Below are positions 47,173 through 56,622 of a stretch of DNA of 64,000 bases, piece by piece. Under the pieces are notes generated by a model that had not been told where the DNA came from, made no database searches, and worked only from the letters and a program-made list of their open reading frames with translations. This DNA comes from Roseiarcus sp963753135. Its GTDB lineage: Bacteria > Pseudomonadota > Alphaproteobacteria > Rhizobiales > Beijerinckiaceae. A program made the translations under genes and the position numbers. Numbering within the stretch: the stretch's first letter is position 1; the number at the start of each line of letters is the position of its first letter. The stretch lies in contig CAVWBA010000010.1 of the NCBI GenBank assembly GCA_963753135.1, positions 1-64,000 of the forward strand, in the 5' to 3' direction.

Positions 47173-47890
47173 CTAGTAGCCGAGATAGGCGCGGCGCACG
47201 GCGTCGTCGGCGCGGATGGTTTGCGACGGGCCGCTGAGCGCCACCCTGCCCGTTTCGATCAGCACCGCGTGATCGGCGAGATCGAGAGCGAGCGAAGCGT
47301 TCTGCTCAACGATGAGGAGGCTCACGCCCTCGTCGCGATTGATCCCGCCGAGCGTGCGAAAGATTTCCGCCACCACCAGCGGGGCCAAGCCGAACGACGG
47401 CTCGTCGAGCATCAAGAGACTCGGGCGCATGAGCAGCGCGCGCGCGATCGCTAGCATCTGCTGCTCGCCGCCCGACAGCGTGCCCGCCTGCTGGCGGCGC
47501 CGTTCGGCGAGCCGCGGAAAGAGGCCGAACACGCGATCGAAATCCGCCCGGAGGTTTTGCCGATCGGCGCGCACATAGAGCCCCGAGGCGGAGATTCTCC
47601 TCGACCGTGAGATCGACAAACGTGCCGCGCCCGTCCGGCACGTGCGCTACTCCAAGACGCGCGATGTCCTCCGTCGCCAGCGCGCCGATCGGGCGGCCGC
47701 GAAACCGGATGTCGCCCGTGCGCCGGATGAGCCCGCTGAGCGCCCGCAAGATCGTCGTCTTGCCGGCGCCGTTGGCGCCGAGCACCGCGGTCACGCCGCC
47801 GTCCTCGACCTCGAAATCGATTCCATGCAGCGCCCGCGCCGGGCCGTACCAGGCCTCAAGCCCCTTTGCCTCCAGAATCGGCCAACTCAA
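47173..47890 (-). CDS. livF: Branched-chain amino acid-type ABC ATPase LivF (one frameshift)
   Basis: A LivF ATPase of about 238 residues after removing one extra base from the CCCC/GGGG run at 47581-47584: ENLRLG then continues LYVRADRQNLRADFDRVFGL. Walker A is GANGAGKTT, the signature LSGGEQQML and Walker B LLMLDEPSFGLAP. It overlaps livG by 4 nt. Together with LivG it powers the LivHM permease. Confidence 0.9.
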
Positions 47891-48708
47891 TTCGCGCTCC
47901 CGAGATAGGCGCGCATCACCGCGGGATCGCGCCTAACCTCGTCGGGCTTGCCGTTGGCGATCACCCGGCCAAAGTCGAGCGCGACAACTTGGTCGCTGAC
48001 CCGCATAACCAGATTCATGTGGTGCTCAACGAGCAGCACGGCGACGCCGCGGCGGTCACGAATCGCGCGGATTTCATCGGCCAGTCCGTCGACTTCCGAA
48101 TGGTTGAGCCCGCCGGCCGGTTCGTCCAACAGCAAGAGTTTTGGCCCTTTCGCGAGCGCGCGGGCAAGCTCGACTCGTTTGCGGACACCGAACGGCAGGG
48201 CGCCCGCCGGACGATCCGCAACCGCCTTGAGGCCGAATTCCTCGATCAGGGCGTCGGCGCGCCCGACGATCTCGTTTTCCTCGCGCCTGGCGAGCGGAAG
48301 ACTCAGCGCATTCGCGACGAACCCGCCGCGCGCCAAGCCATGCGCGCCGACGCAGATATTTTCGCGCACCGTCATGGTCGAGAACAAGGCGACGTTCTGG
48401 AACGTCCGACCGACGCCGAGAGAGGCAAGCTCATGCCTGGCGCAACTCAGGAGCGGCCGGCCGTCAAAGACGATCGATCCCGTGGCCGGATCGTAGAGAC
48501 GCGAGATGCAATTGAAGAGCGTCGTCTTGCCGGCGCCGTTCGGACCAATCAACCCGCAGATCGCGCCTCGGGCGACCTCGAAGGAGACATCGTCGAGGGC
48601 GGTCACACCGCCGAACCGGATCGTCAGCCCCTGGACCGCCAGCAGGGCTAAGGTCCGGAGATCTACGGACTCATCCGCGCCTTCGGCTCTCGCCTCGGCT
48701 AGCTCCAT
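47887..48708 (-). CDS. livG: Branched-chain amino acid-type ABC ATPase LivG
   Basis: A 273-residue LivG-type ATPase: Walker A GPNGAGKTT, the family-typical signature LPFGVRKRVELARAL, Walker B LLLLDEPAGGLN, and the LivG C-terminal ending (GKPDEVRRDPAVMRAYLG). An N-terminal ~25-residue acidic leader before the ATPase fold may mean a slightly later true start. First gene of the leftward livGF-HM-K operon; binding-protein gene last is an unusual but known order. Confidence 0.93.
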   Translation of the reverse strand: MELAEARAEGADESVDLRTLALLAVQGLTIRFGGVTALDDVSFEVARGAICGLIGPNGAGKTTLFNCISRLYDPATGSIVFDGRPLLSCARHELASLGVGRTFQNVALFSTMTVRENICVGAHGLARGGFVANALSLPLARREENEIVGRADALIEEFGLKAVADRPAGALPFGVRKRVELARALAKGPKLLLLDEPAGGLNHSEVDGLADEIRAIRDRRGVAVLLVEHHMNLVMRVSDQVVALDFGRVIANGKPDEVRRDPAVMRAYLGSAN

Positions 48709-48836
48709 GGACTCTCCGTCCCCATTGCCGTCCGGCTCGTCAGGCCAGCTACTTCGCGCAGTCTTGACGTTTCGAGCGCGCTTGTCACCTGCTTTGTTGT
48801 TTGAACTTTAGTCGATGGCGCCGAACAGCGGAGCGC

Positions 48837-49637
48837 TCACGGCCGCCATGCAAGAAAATCGAGCGCGCCTGCCTTGAACGCCTTGTCGCCGACGGCGAGA
48901 TTGTGGTCCCGGCCGGGGATTAAGAGCGCCTCCGCCCGCGGCAATAGGGCGACGAGCTTCGAAGGGTCGCCGGCAAGCGTATCCCGCTCGCCGACCGCAA
49001 CCAATGTCGGCTGCGTTATACGCGCCGCCTCTTCGGGGGTCAGACGCCGGCGCGAGCCGCGCACGCAGGCGGCAAGCGCCGCGCGGTCGCTTTTCGTCTG
49101 GTCGGCGAAGGCGCGGAACAGGCGTTGCGTCGGGTCGGCGAGACTTTCGAGCGACGGCGCCTCCAGGGCTTCGGCGATCGCTTCCGGCAGCCCGGCGTCG
49201 CGGACGAGCCGATCGCCGAGGCCGCCCAGGATGAGCGAGCGCACGAGGCTCGGTTGCTTAAGCGCGAGGAAGCTCGCGATCCGCGCGCCCATCGAATAGC
49301 CCATGACGTCGGCGCGCTCGGCGCCTAGATGGGCAAGGAGGTTGACCGCGTCTTTGGTCATGAGATCGGCGCGATACTCTTCGGGCGCGTGAAGCTTTTG
49401 GCTTTGCCCGTGACCGCGGTTGTCGAACGCCACGACGCGGCGCCCGGCTTGAGAAAGAGTCTCGACCCAGCGAGGACCCACCCAATTGACGCGATGGTTG
49501 GAGGCGAAGCCATGGATCAGCAGGATCGGCTCGCCAAGATCACGGCCAAGAGGCGCGACGTCGATGAACGCAATGTCGATCCCATCCGAGGAAAAATGCT
49601 GAAGCTCGGAGGGGCCCTCTACATGTTGCTCCCGCAT
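48837..49637 (-). CDS. Alpha/beta-fold hydrolase
   Basis: About 266 residues from the ATG at 49637 (open frame to 49760). The catalytic Ser is in MGYSMGARIA, the oxyanion segment is ILLIHGFASNHRVNW, VVAFDNRGHGQSQK is the usual strand-turn, and the catalytic His is in IPGRDHNLAV. It resembles epoxide-hydrolase/lactonase-type hydrolases; the reaction cannot be assigned. It lies divergent from the Gly-rich exported protein gene. Confidence 0.88.
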   Translation of the reverse strand: MREQHVEGPSELQHFSSDGIDIAFIDVAPLGRDLGEPILLIHGFASNHRVNWVGPRWVETLSQAGRRVVAFDNRGHGQSQKLHAPEEYRADLMTKDAVNLLAHLGAERADVMGYSMGARIASFLALKQPSLVRSLILGGLGDRLVRDAGLPEAIAEALEAPSLESLADPTQRLFRAFADQTKSDRAALAACVRGSRRRLTPEEAARITQPTLVAVGERDTLAGDPSKLVALLPRAEALLIPGRDHNLAVGDKAFKAGALDFLAWRP

Positions 49638-49791
49638 GGGCGCTCCTGGTTCGTCAAAGAAAAAGTTGCGGTCCGAACCCCGGCTTGGAGCGACCTCGCG
49701 CGGCGGACGGAAAACGACTAGCATCGCCGCGGCTATGGGGCATATCGCAAAGGCGGCCATTTTCGGCGCGCCGGGACCGGGGAGGAACGCT

Positions 49792-50388
49792 ATGCAAAGA
49801 TTCGGAGCGATCAGCCGGGGGATCGCGATCGTGACGGTTCTGTGCTTCGCAGCGCCGCAAGCCGAAGCGATCGAAGTGTACGGAACGGGGGCCGGCGCTT
49901 CGCAAATGGACGACGGTCTCCTGGTTCAGGTTCGCGGCGGAGCGCGCCGCGGCGGAGGCGGAATGCACCGTGGCAGTGGCGGGATGCACCGTGGCGGAGG
50001 CGGAATGCATCGCGGCGGCGGCTACGCGCACCGGGGGGGTATGCACGGGGGGATGAACAGAGCTGGCGGAGCCTACGCCGGGCGGGGAAATGTTCATCGA
50101 GGAAACGTCAACCGGAATGTGAATCGGAACGTGAACCGGAACGTCAATCGAAACGTCAACGTCAACCGCTACGGCGCTCACGGCTACCGTGCTGGCTACT
50201 ACGGCAGTTGGTCACGGCCCAGCTGGTATCGGTGGGGCGCCGGCGGCGCGGTCGCGGCGGGCGCAGCGCTCGGGTTCGTCAGCGCCGCGGCTGCGGCGTC
50301 GTGGGCAGGCGCGGCTCCAGGCCCGAATCTCTGCTGGTACTATACCGACCCGAGTCGCCAACAGGGCTTCTGGGACGCCTGCCCGTAG
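49792..50388 (+). CDS. Exported Gly/His/Asn repeat protein with rhizobial C-terminal motif
   Basis: A 198-residue protein from the ATG at 49792 (GGGGAGGAACGCT upstream). Signal peptide: GIAIVTVLCFAAPQAEA. The middle is low-complexity: three GGMHRG(S/G) units followed by His/Gly-rich sequence, then NVNR tetrapeptides. A hydrophobic Ala/Gly stretch (GAALGFVSAAAAASWAGAA) precedes the C-terminus NLCWYYTDPSRQQGFWDACP, a tail I recognise from small exported proteins of Hyphomicrobiales. Likely periplasmic or envelope-bound. Function unknown; the His-rich part might bind metal. Confidence 0.8.
   Translation: MQRFGAISRGIAIVTVLCFAAPQAEAIEVYGTGAGASQMDDGLLVQVRGGARRGGGGMHRGSGGMHRGGGGMHRGGGYAHRGGMHGGMNRAGGAYAGRGNVHRGNVNRNVNRNVNRNVNRNVNVNRYGAHGYRAGYYGSWSRPSWYRWGAGGAVAAGAALGFVSAAAAASWAGAAPGPNLCWYYTDPSRQQGFWDACP
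49957..50169 (+). repeat. In-frame tandem repeats in the exported protein gene
   Basis: Three 21-bp units encoding GGMHRG(S/G) occupy 49957-50019. A 12-bp unit encoding NVNR occurs four times plus an NVNVNR end at 50104-50169. Silent differences between units show they are under protein-level selection or old. Confidence 0.85.
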
Positions 50389-50433
50389 GAGGTCAGGTCA
50401 CTTAAGCAAATTACATTTGGACTTAACCGCGAT

Positions 50434-50536
50434 CGTCATTGCGACCCCCGGATCAAAGTCCGGGGGAAGCAATCCAGGGGTCATCGGGCGCCCTGCGGCC
50501 GCTGGATCGCCACGTCGCTTTGCTCCTCGCATGACG
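50434..50536. repeat. REP-like element between the exported protein gene and hsp20
   Basis: Starts CGTCATTGCGA and ends TCGCATGACG, with GCTTTGCTCC near the right arm and a perfect inner hairpin CCCCCGGA/TCCGGGGG (50445-50452, 50459-50466). Same family as the element at 47054-47144. Confidence 0.75.
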
Positions 50537-50571
50537 GTGACGGTCAAATCGGAGCGGGTTCCAAGGTAGCC

Positions 50572-51117
50572 TCAGCCGCCTTTGACCTCGATCTTCTTCA
50601 CTGGCGTCTGGGCCTCGGGTTTCTTCGGCAGGGTCACTTTGAGAACGCCGTTCTTGAAGGTGGCCTCGATCTGCTCTGCATCCACGCTCTCCGGCAACCG
50701 CACCGAGCGGACGAACGAGCCGAAGCGTCGCTCCCTGAGATGGAAGTCCTCCTTCTTCTCGGCCTTGTCTTCTTCCTTGTGCCCTTTGACCGTCAGCACG
50801 CCGCTGGCGACGCTGACTTCAATGTTTTTCTCATCGAGTCCGGGCATCTCGGCTGACAGCTCGAACGAATTGTCACGCTCGACCAAATCCATCGCCGGCT
50901 GGGCGACCCAGGAATCCGCGGACCAGAAAGGCTCGAGGTCAAACGCGGGCCGCCGAAGCGGCAACCGGAACGGGTTCAAGGCAAAGTCATCGAACAACCG
51001 GTCAACGTCCCGGCGAAAGATGTCGAACGGGCGCCATGCCTGCATCAGGCTGGCCGGCGGCGTGGTTCCGGAGCTGCGTTGATTGGCGACAGGAACCTTG
51101 GTTTCACTTTCTGCCAT
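50572..51117 (-). CDS. Hsp20 small heat shock protein
   Basis: About 181 residues from the ATG at 51117 (GGAGGAGCAA upstream; frame open to 51186). After a Phe/Arg-rich N-terminal arm (RPFDIFRRDVDRLFDDFALN) comes the alpha-crystallin domain: AMDLVERDNSFELSAEMPGL, SGVLTVKGHKEE, LRERRFGSFVRSVRLPE and KNGVLKVTLPK. The C-terminal KKIEV can act as the I-x-V/I motif for oligomer assembly. ATP-independent cytoplasmic holdase. No heat-shock promoter could be identified with confidence. Confidence 0.95.
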   Translation of the reverse strand: MAESETKVPVANQRSSGTTPPASLMQAWRPFDIFRRDVDRLFDDFALNPFRLPLRRPAFDLEPFWSADSWVAQPAMDLVERDNSFELSAEMPGLDEKNIEVSVASGVLTVKGHKEEDKAEKKEDFHLRERRFGSFVRSVRLPESVDAEQIEATFKNGVLKVTLPKKPEAQTPVKKIEVKGG

Positions 51118-51145
51118 TTGCTCCTCCATTTCGGATATTCCTGTG

Positions 51146-51647
51146 TCAGTGAGGTTTCCTATGGAGCGGGCGCGCGCCGCCGGCATCGACGCAGCGCAAA
51201 ATCCAACACCGGAGGACGCCCAAATGCCTGCGACTCGGCCCGCATGCTTTTACGCCAGCGACGCGCCAAAAGCGGTCGCCGTTGTCTGGCCCTCTTATCC
51301 TCTCAACGCGCAGAATGTGTGACGCAGGCGCTTCGCGGAGCGCGCGGCCTGCCAAAATTGACGGCGCGGCCTGCGCGACGCGAAGGCGGGCGCTCTCCTC
51401 TGCATCGAGCGACCGCAGCGCGCTTAAGACTTCGCTCAAGGAGATCCTGGCCCCGCACTCGAGCTGTCGCAGCCATGGCGTGTCGTCGACCGCGTGAGCG
51501 TCTGACGCCCACGAGGCGAGAATCGCCCGCTTCTCGGCGACTGTCAGTCCCGGAATGCGAGAGCACTTCGTCCGGATGATTGAAGGCGGCCGCTGGCGTG
51601 ACGAGCCAGTCGAGCGGCAGCGACGCGGATGAAACCTCATTGCTCAT
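51146..51647 (-). CDS. Small conserved rhizobial hypothetical protein (one frameshift)
   Basis: From the ATG at 51647 (MSNEVSSASLPLDWLVTP) the frame shifts near 51554 by one extra base and continues as PGLTVAEKRAILASWASDAH, then ISLSEVLSALRSLD. This LTVAEKRAILASWASDA core is one I recognise from short uncharacterised Hyphomicrobiales proteins of 80-100 residues. The extra C-terminal ~60 residues to the stop at 51146 look non-conserved. It sits directly upstream of hsp20 on the same strand. Confidence 0.6.
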
Positions 51648-51863
51648 CGTCAACCTCACCTCCCTTCGCGAAGCCCGCTGGCAAAGCGCGCGAGCTTGAG
51701 CCCAGCCTAGGAGAGGTTGGACGGCCATCTTTCCGATCGGCCGCACATAGCCACATCCTCAGCCGAGCAACGTGGACACGAGTTCGCCGGACAACCGGCG
51801 GGCGCAAATCGAGCTAGGAATCGGGCCGTTCGCTTTCAAGAGCCCGCGGGTCCGCAGCCGCCG

Positions 51864-52693
51864 TCAGTCGAGCAACGACTTGATCGCTTCGGCGTCCTTC
51901 GGCGTCGCCGGATTGTAGACCACCATGCGTGAGGTCCGTTCGCCCATCGACGGCGAAAGCTGAATATTGAAACGCGAGCGAACCCAGCTTCGGGTGGCGG
52001 ATGTGCTTGACGGCTTCGCCCTGATGGCCGCGGACCTCGTTGTCGCTCCACATCGCCTTGAACTCGGGGCTGAGCCGGCAAAGCTCGTCGACGAGGGGCT
52101 CGACTTCCGCCGCGGCGCCGGCGCGCGCCGCGTCCACCCTGAACGCGCCGAGCACGAACCGCGCCACGCTTTCCCAGTCGTATTGCGCGGCGCGGGAGCG
52201 CGGGTCGAGGAAGAAGTAGCGCAGGATATTGCGCTGCTCGGGCGGCATCGATCCGTAATCCATCAGCATCACGGTCGCGGCCCTATTCCACGCGACGACG
52301 TCCCATATCGCCGTCCTGATCACGGCCGGGCTCGGGTCCAGCGCGTCGAGAACGCGCTGCAGCCGCGGCGTTACGCCATCCGCCGCGCGGTAGCGGACCT
52401 CGGGCGGCCGGCCGAGGGCGACCAGGAACAGGTGCTCCCGCTCGACATCCGTCAGCATAAGCGCGCGGGCGATCCGATCGAGCACGTCGGCCGAGGGCGC
52501 GCCGCCTCGCCCCTGCTCGAGCCATGTGTACCAGGTCGGACTGATGTTGGCGCGCTGCGCCACTTCCTCCCGGCGCAGGCCAGGCGTGCGGCGACGCCCC
52601 GAGGGCAAGCCGAACGCGCCCGGGTCGAGCTTCGTGCGGCGGTCCCTCAGATAGGTCGCCGAGCCGGTTCTCGTTCGCAGCGGGTCCGTCCAT
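51864..52693 (-). CDS. MmyB-like XRE-family transcriptional regulator (two frameshifts)
   Basis: About 276 residues after removing one extra base near 52654 (GD then YLRDRRTKLDPGAFG) and one near 51928 (DLT then MVVYNPATPKDAEAIKSLLD). The N-terminal helix-turn-helix is TPGLRREEVAQRANISPTWY followed by TWLEQGR; the C-terminal MmyB ligand-binding domain includes DALDPSPAVIRTAIWDVVAW and the family ending MVVYNPA. MmyB-type regulators often sense fatty acyl or small hydrophobic ligands and control a divergent dehydrogenase gene; here the divergent genes are two epimerase-like SDRs. The intergenic palindrome is its likely operator. Confidence 0.88.
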
Positions 52694-52757
52694 CCTGTTA
52701 GCCGTTATACCATGATAATCTCACTACTTTACTACAATAGCTCGGGTCTCCAGGTTT

Positions 52758-52779
52758 GTCTCCAACGAAACTTGGAGAC
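52758..52779. promoter_or_regulatory. Palindrome overlapping the epimerase ribosome-binding site
   Basis: GTCTCCAA (52758-52765) and TTGGAGAC (52772-52779) are perfect inverted copies six bases apart. The right arm contains the GGAG ribosome-binding site of the gene starting at 52787. A further GTCTCCA lies at 52746. Best guess: operator of the divergent MmyB-like regulator, or a translation-blocking hairpin. Confidence 0.5.
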
Positions 52780-52786
52780 TTTGCTC

Positions 52787-53679
52787 ATGCGTGTGTTTGT
52801 CACTGGCGCAACAGGATTTATCGGCTCCGCGCGTCGTCAAGGAGTTGATCGCAGCGGGCCATCAGGTGATCGGCGTTTATCGTTCGGAAGAGAAGGCGCC
52901 GGCTCTGGCGGCCGCCGGCGCCGAAGCCTATCGCGGATCGATCGACCATCCGGACAGCCTGAAGGACGGCGCCGCTCGCTCGGACGGCGTCATCCACCTC
53001 GCCTTCAACCACGACTTCTCGAAGGTGGCGGCGAATTGCGAGAATGATCGCCGCGTGATCGCGACGCTCGGCGCTGCCCTTTCCGGTTCTGACCGGCCGC
53101 TGGTCGTGACTTCCGTGATCCCGCTCGTCCAGGGCAAGCCGGCCGAGAGAGGACGGCGCCGATCGTCAGCCCCGCCGTGAACCCACGCGCAGCTGGCGAG
53201 GAGGCTGTCGCCGCTCTCGCAGCGGACGGGGTCGAACGTGTCGGTCGTGCGCCTCCCGCAAGTCCACGATACGGCGAGGCAAGGGCTCGTTACCTACTTG
53301 AGCGCGATATTCCGCGAAAAAGGCGATTGCGCTTACGTCGGTGACGGGCTCAATCGTTGGCCTGCGGCGCATGTTCTCGACGTAGCGCGCCTCTACAGGC
53401 TGGCGCTCGAACGGGCCGAGCAGAACGCCAAATATCACGCGGTCGCGGAAGGGGGCGTGCCATTGCGCGACATTGCGAGCGCCGCCGCCCGACGCCTCAA
53501 GCTGCCGGTCAAATCTATTCGCCCGGAACAGGCGCAAGCCTTCTTCGGCTGGCTTGCCATGTTCGCGGGGCTACGATATGCCCGCTTCAGCCACGCAAAC
53601 GCGAAAGAAGCTCGGATGGGAGCCGACCGGGCCGGGGCTTATCGCGGATATCGAACAGCCCGTACTTCTCCCTCTCTAA
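52787..53679 (+). pseudogene. NAD(P)-binding epimerase-like SDR, first tandem copy, four frameshifts
   Basis: Begins MRVFVTGATGFIGS and, across frame changes near 52826-52832, 53147-53152 (a missing base), 53230 and 53571, follows the second copy to ATQTRKKLGWEPTGPGLIAD. Recognisable segments are QVIGVYRSEEKAPALAAAGA, RSDGVIHLAFNHDFSKVAAN, VVRLPQVHD, WPAAHVLDVARLYRLALE and AVAEGGVPLRDIA. The family is the extended/atypical SDR group (NmrA- or UDP-epimerase-like, NAD(P)-binding). With four breaks this could be a real pseudogene beside a better-kept duplicate, but the window's overall insertion bias makes that unsafe to conclude. Confidence 0.8.
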
Positions 53680-53695
53680 AAAGGACATCGAACTC

Positions 53696-54587
53696 ATGCG
53701 CGTATTTGTCACTGGCGCGACCGGATTTATCGGCTCGCTCGTCGTCAAGGAATTGATCGCGCGCCGGCCATCAGGTGATCGGCGTCTATCGTTCGGAAGA
53801 GAAGGCGCCGGCTTTGGCCGCCACGGGGGCCGAAGTCTATCGCGGATCGATCGACGATCCGGACGGCCTGAAGGACGGCGCCGCCCGCTCGGACGGGGTC
53901 ATCCACCTCGCCTTCAATCACGACTTCTCGAAGTTCGCGGCGAATTGTGAAACCGATCGGCGCGTCATCGAGGCGATCGGCTCGGTGCTTACGGGCTCCG
54001 GCCGGCCATTGATCGTGACCTCCGGAACCGCGATCGCCAAGGTCGCGCCCGGCGAGCCGGCGACGGAGGACGCGCCCAGGATCAGCTCCAACGACTTCCC
54101 CCGCGCGGCTTCCGAAGAGGCGACCGCCGACGTCGCCGCGGCTGGGGTCAATACATCCGTCGTTCGCCTGCCCCAGGTGCACGACCCGGAGCGCCAGGGG
54201 CTCATTAGCCCTTGGATCGCGATCGCCAGGGAAAAGGGCGTTATCGCCTATGTCGGAGAGGGGCGTAACCATTGGCCCGCGGCGCACGTTTCCGATGTCG
54301 CCCGCCTCTACAGGCTGGCGATCGAAAAGGCGGAGCGAGGCGCGGTGTACAACGCGGTCGCGGAGGAAGGCGTGCCGGCGCGCGATATTGCGGAAACCAT
54401 TGGTCGACGCCTGAAGCTGCCGGCCCAATCGATCTCGCCGGAGGAAGCGGGAGGTTATTTCGGCTGGCTTGCCCATCTGGCCGCGCGCGACATGCCCGCC
54501 TCAGGCGAGAAGACGCAAAAGAAGCTCGGATGGCGGCCGACCGGGCCCGGGCTCATCGCCGACCTCGAACGATTGCAGGTCCCCTGA
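53696..54587 (+). CDS. NAD(P)-binding epimerase-like SDR, second tandem copy (one frameshift)
   Basis: About 297 residues after removing one extra base near 53761-53765. MRVFVTGATGFIGSLVVKEL gives the Rossmann G-x-x-G-x-x-G loop; SDGVIHLAFNHDFSKFAANC, PLIVTSGTAIAK, VVRLPQVHDPERQGL, NHWPAAHVSDVARLYRLAIE and KKLGWRPTGPGLIADLE follow. It is a close duplicate of the preceding gene, 16 bp apart. The substrate is unknown; such proteins reduce or isomerise small carbonyl compounds. Confidence 0.88.
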
Positions 54588-54688
54588 GAGCCGAAGCTCG
54601 CTATCCCCAGGATCCATCGCCACGCTGCTCGCGGCGGCGTTCCTGCGGCGCTCGTGGGCCACGGCGCCGTTGGGGCGCCCTTTTTTGT

Positions 54689-55486
54689 CTATTCGAACGC
54701 CGCCGCCGGGACGATGCTCACCTTCGGTTTGTCGCTCGCCTCAGTGGAAGAGCCCTGCGTCGCGGGCGGGGCGGCTGAAGCGTTATCGGCTTCGGCCGGA
54801 TGAGACGCGACAGCGGGCTGGCCTGAAGTCTCGTTCGCCTCCGGCTCGGACGTTGGCGGGGCCGGTTCGTCCGTCCTGGCCGCTTCACGCGGGGCGGGAG
54901 GCGGGAGGGGCGGATTGACGAGCGGCGCCCTGGTCCCGGGAGCTTTATGCTCGATCGAAGCGACCTTTGATTTGGGCTTCGTACTCAGCGGCGCTGCCGC
55001 CGGCCCGTACGGGCTGATAGCCGCCGGAATATGCACGTTCCCTGAACCGCCGTAAGCAGATTTCCCCGGTGCAGAGCCGCCGGGCGGGTTGGAGAATGCC
55101 CCACCCAGCCGCGGTTCGCCGACGCCGGGGGACGCGGGCTCGCCAAACTCTTCGTCTCGCGCTGCGAGCCTGGGTCCCCACATTCGGCGTGACGCGGGGA
55201 AGCTTTCGAGAATCTGTCCGCTTCTCGCGTCGATGATGAGGCGCCGGTAACCGGCCGGGCCGGCGCTGACGTCGGCGATATAGATCCCCGGCCGGCGTAG
55301 GAGCGGCGCGGTCAATACGTAGCCGCTCGCCTCGAGACTCCGTGCGATCTCGCCGGGAAACGCGGCTCCCCACGGCGGCGGCAGCCATTGGGCCATCGCC
55401 GAGGGAACGAAGGCGAAGCCGAAGAGTGCGACGAGTGTCGAACCCGCCAAGCAACGGCTGAGCGCCCCATTCAATCTGATCGTCAT
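54689..55486 (-). CDS. Exported Pro/Ala-rich protein of unknown function
   Basis: About 265 residues from the ATG at 55486 (GGAGCGGCAGAGC upstream; frame open to 55579). A signal peptide is clear (GSTLVALFGFAFVPSAMA). The folded part, about residues 35-95, reads SLEASGYVLTAPLLRRPGIY, then YRRLIIDARSGQILES, like a small PepSY/beta-hairpin exported domain. The rest is a Pro/Ala/Glu-rich, probably disordered tail. I know no function. It converges with the epimerase genes. Confidence 0.7.
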   Translation of the reverse strand: MTIRLNGALSRCLAGSTLVALFGFAFVPSAMAQWLPPPWGAAFPGEIARSLEASGYVLTAPLLRRPGIYIADVSAGPAGYRRLIIDARSGQILESFPASRRMWGPRLAARDEEFGEPASPGVGEPRLGGAFSNPPGGSAPGKSAYGGSGNVHIPAAISPYGPAAAPLSTKPKSKVASIEHKAPGTRAPLVNPPLPPPAPREAARTDEPAPPTSEPEANETSGQPAVASHPAEADNASAAPPATQGSSTEASDKPKVSIVPAAAFE

Positions 55487-55539
55487 GCTCTGCCGCTCCA
55501 GATTCCCGTGAGCAATCTGAGGCGTTGAATGCGGCGTCG

Positions 55540-56622
55540 TTACGGCGTCGCTGCGGCCGGGTTCCGGACGTCGGCGCAAATGCTCAAAAGCCGATCAATT
55601 TCGCTTGATGCGGTTTCGAACGACGTCACCAGTCGAACGAGCGCTTCGGCCTTCCGAGGGGCGCGCTCCGGCGCGATCGCTCGCGTGCTCCACTCGTGGA
55701 AGCTCGCCCCCGCGGCCCGCCACCTTTCGATCATCGCCTTTGGCGCTACGACAAAAACTTCATTAGCGTCCGTCGGCCACGCGAGTCGAACGCCCTCGGT
55801 CGCCGCAAGCTCACGGGCGAGCCGACGCGCCGAGGCGTTTGCGCGCTCGGCCAGCCTGAGCCAAAGGCCATCGGCGAGATAAGCCTCCATTTGCGCGCCG
55901 AGGAAACGCCCCTTGGACAAGGTCTGGCCCCCGCGCTTGCGCTGAAAAGCGAAATTCGCCGCGCGTGGGCCATCGAAAAACACGACGGCTTCGCAAGCAA
56001 GCGCGCCGTTCTTCGTCGCGCCCAAGGTGAGAATGTCGATCCCGGCCCGCCACGTCATGTCGGCCGGCGTCGCCTTGGCCGAAACGAGCGCATTGCTGAA
56101 GCGCGCGCCGTCCATATGCACGCCGATCCCGTTGCGGTGAGCAATCGAGCTGAGCTCCGAAACTTCGCCCACGCTGTAGACCGTCCCCGCCTCGGTAGCC
56201 TGAGACAGCGACAACGCGCCCGGTTGCGCAGACTTCACCAGACCACGCGGAAATCTCTCCAATGTCTCCCGCAAGCCCTCGGGGGTGATCTTCCCGCCTT
56301 CCCCCGCGATTCCGACGAGTTTCGCCCCGGCGGTGAACAGCTCGGGAGCGCCGCACTCATCGTCGTGGATATGCGCTTCCTCGTGGCAGAAAACCGCGTC
56401 CCAAGGGTTGACGAGCGCCGACAGCGCGAGAGCGTTGGCGGCCGTCCCGGTCGCCACCAGGAACGCGGCGACCTCGGTCTCGAAGGCTTCGCTGAGAAGC
56501 GCTTGCGCGCGTGCGGTATATTCGTCGGCGCCATAGGCAGGCGCGTTGACGCGCGACGACGCCACGATCGCATCCAGAATCTCCGGCGCCACTCCGGCGC
56601 CGTTGTCGCTGGCGAATTTCAT
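55540..56622 (-). CDS. ltaE: Low-specificity L-threonine aldolase
   Basis: About 360 residues from the ATG at 56622 (GGGAGCGAGC upstream; MKFASDNGAGVAPEIL is the family start; the frame is open to 56760). A fold-type I PLP enzyme: VATGTAANALALSAL binds phosphate, HIHDDECGAPELFT is typical, HMDGARFSNAL holds the PLP-interacting Asp, and the Schiff-base Lys is in LTLGATKNGALACEA. It cleaves threonine or related beta-hydroxy amino acids to glycine and an aldehyde. Confidence 0.93.
   Translation of the reverse strand: MKFASDNGAGVAPEILDAIVASSRVNAPAYGADEYTARAQALLSEAFETEVAAFLVATGTAANALALSALVNPWDAVFCHEEAHIHDDECGAPELFTAGAKLVGIAGEGGKITPEGLRETLERFPRGLVKSAQPGALSLSQATEAGTVYSVGEVSELSSIAHRNGIGVHMDGARFSNALVSAKATPADMTWRAGIDILTLGATKNGALACEAVVFFDGPRAANFAFQRKRGGQTLSKGRFLGAQMEAYLADGLWLRLAERANASARRLARELAATEGVRLAWPTDANEVFVVAPKAMIERWRAAGASFHEWSTRAIAPERAPRKAEALVRLVTSFETASSEIDRLLSICADVRNPAAATP

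Noticed and set aside
49957..50169. CRISPR-like array
   Set aside because: Repeats of 21 and 12 bp are in frame within a coding sequence and have no unique spacers.
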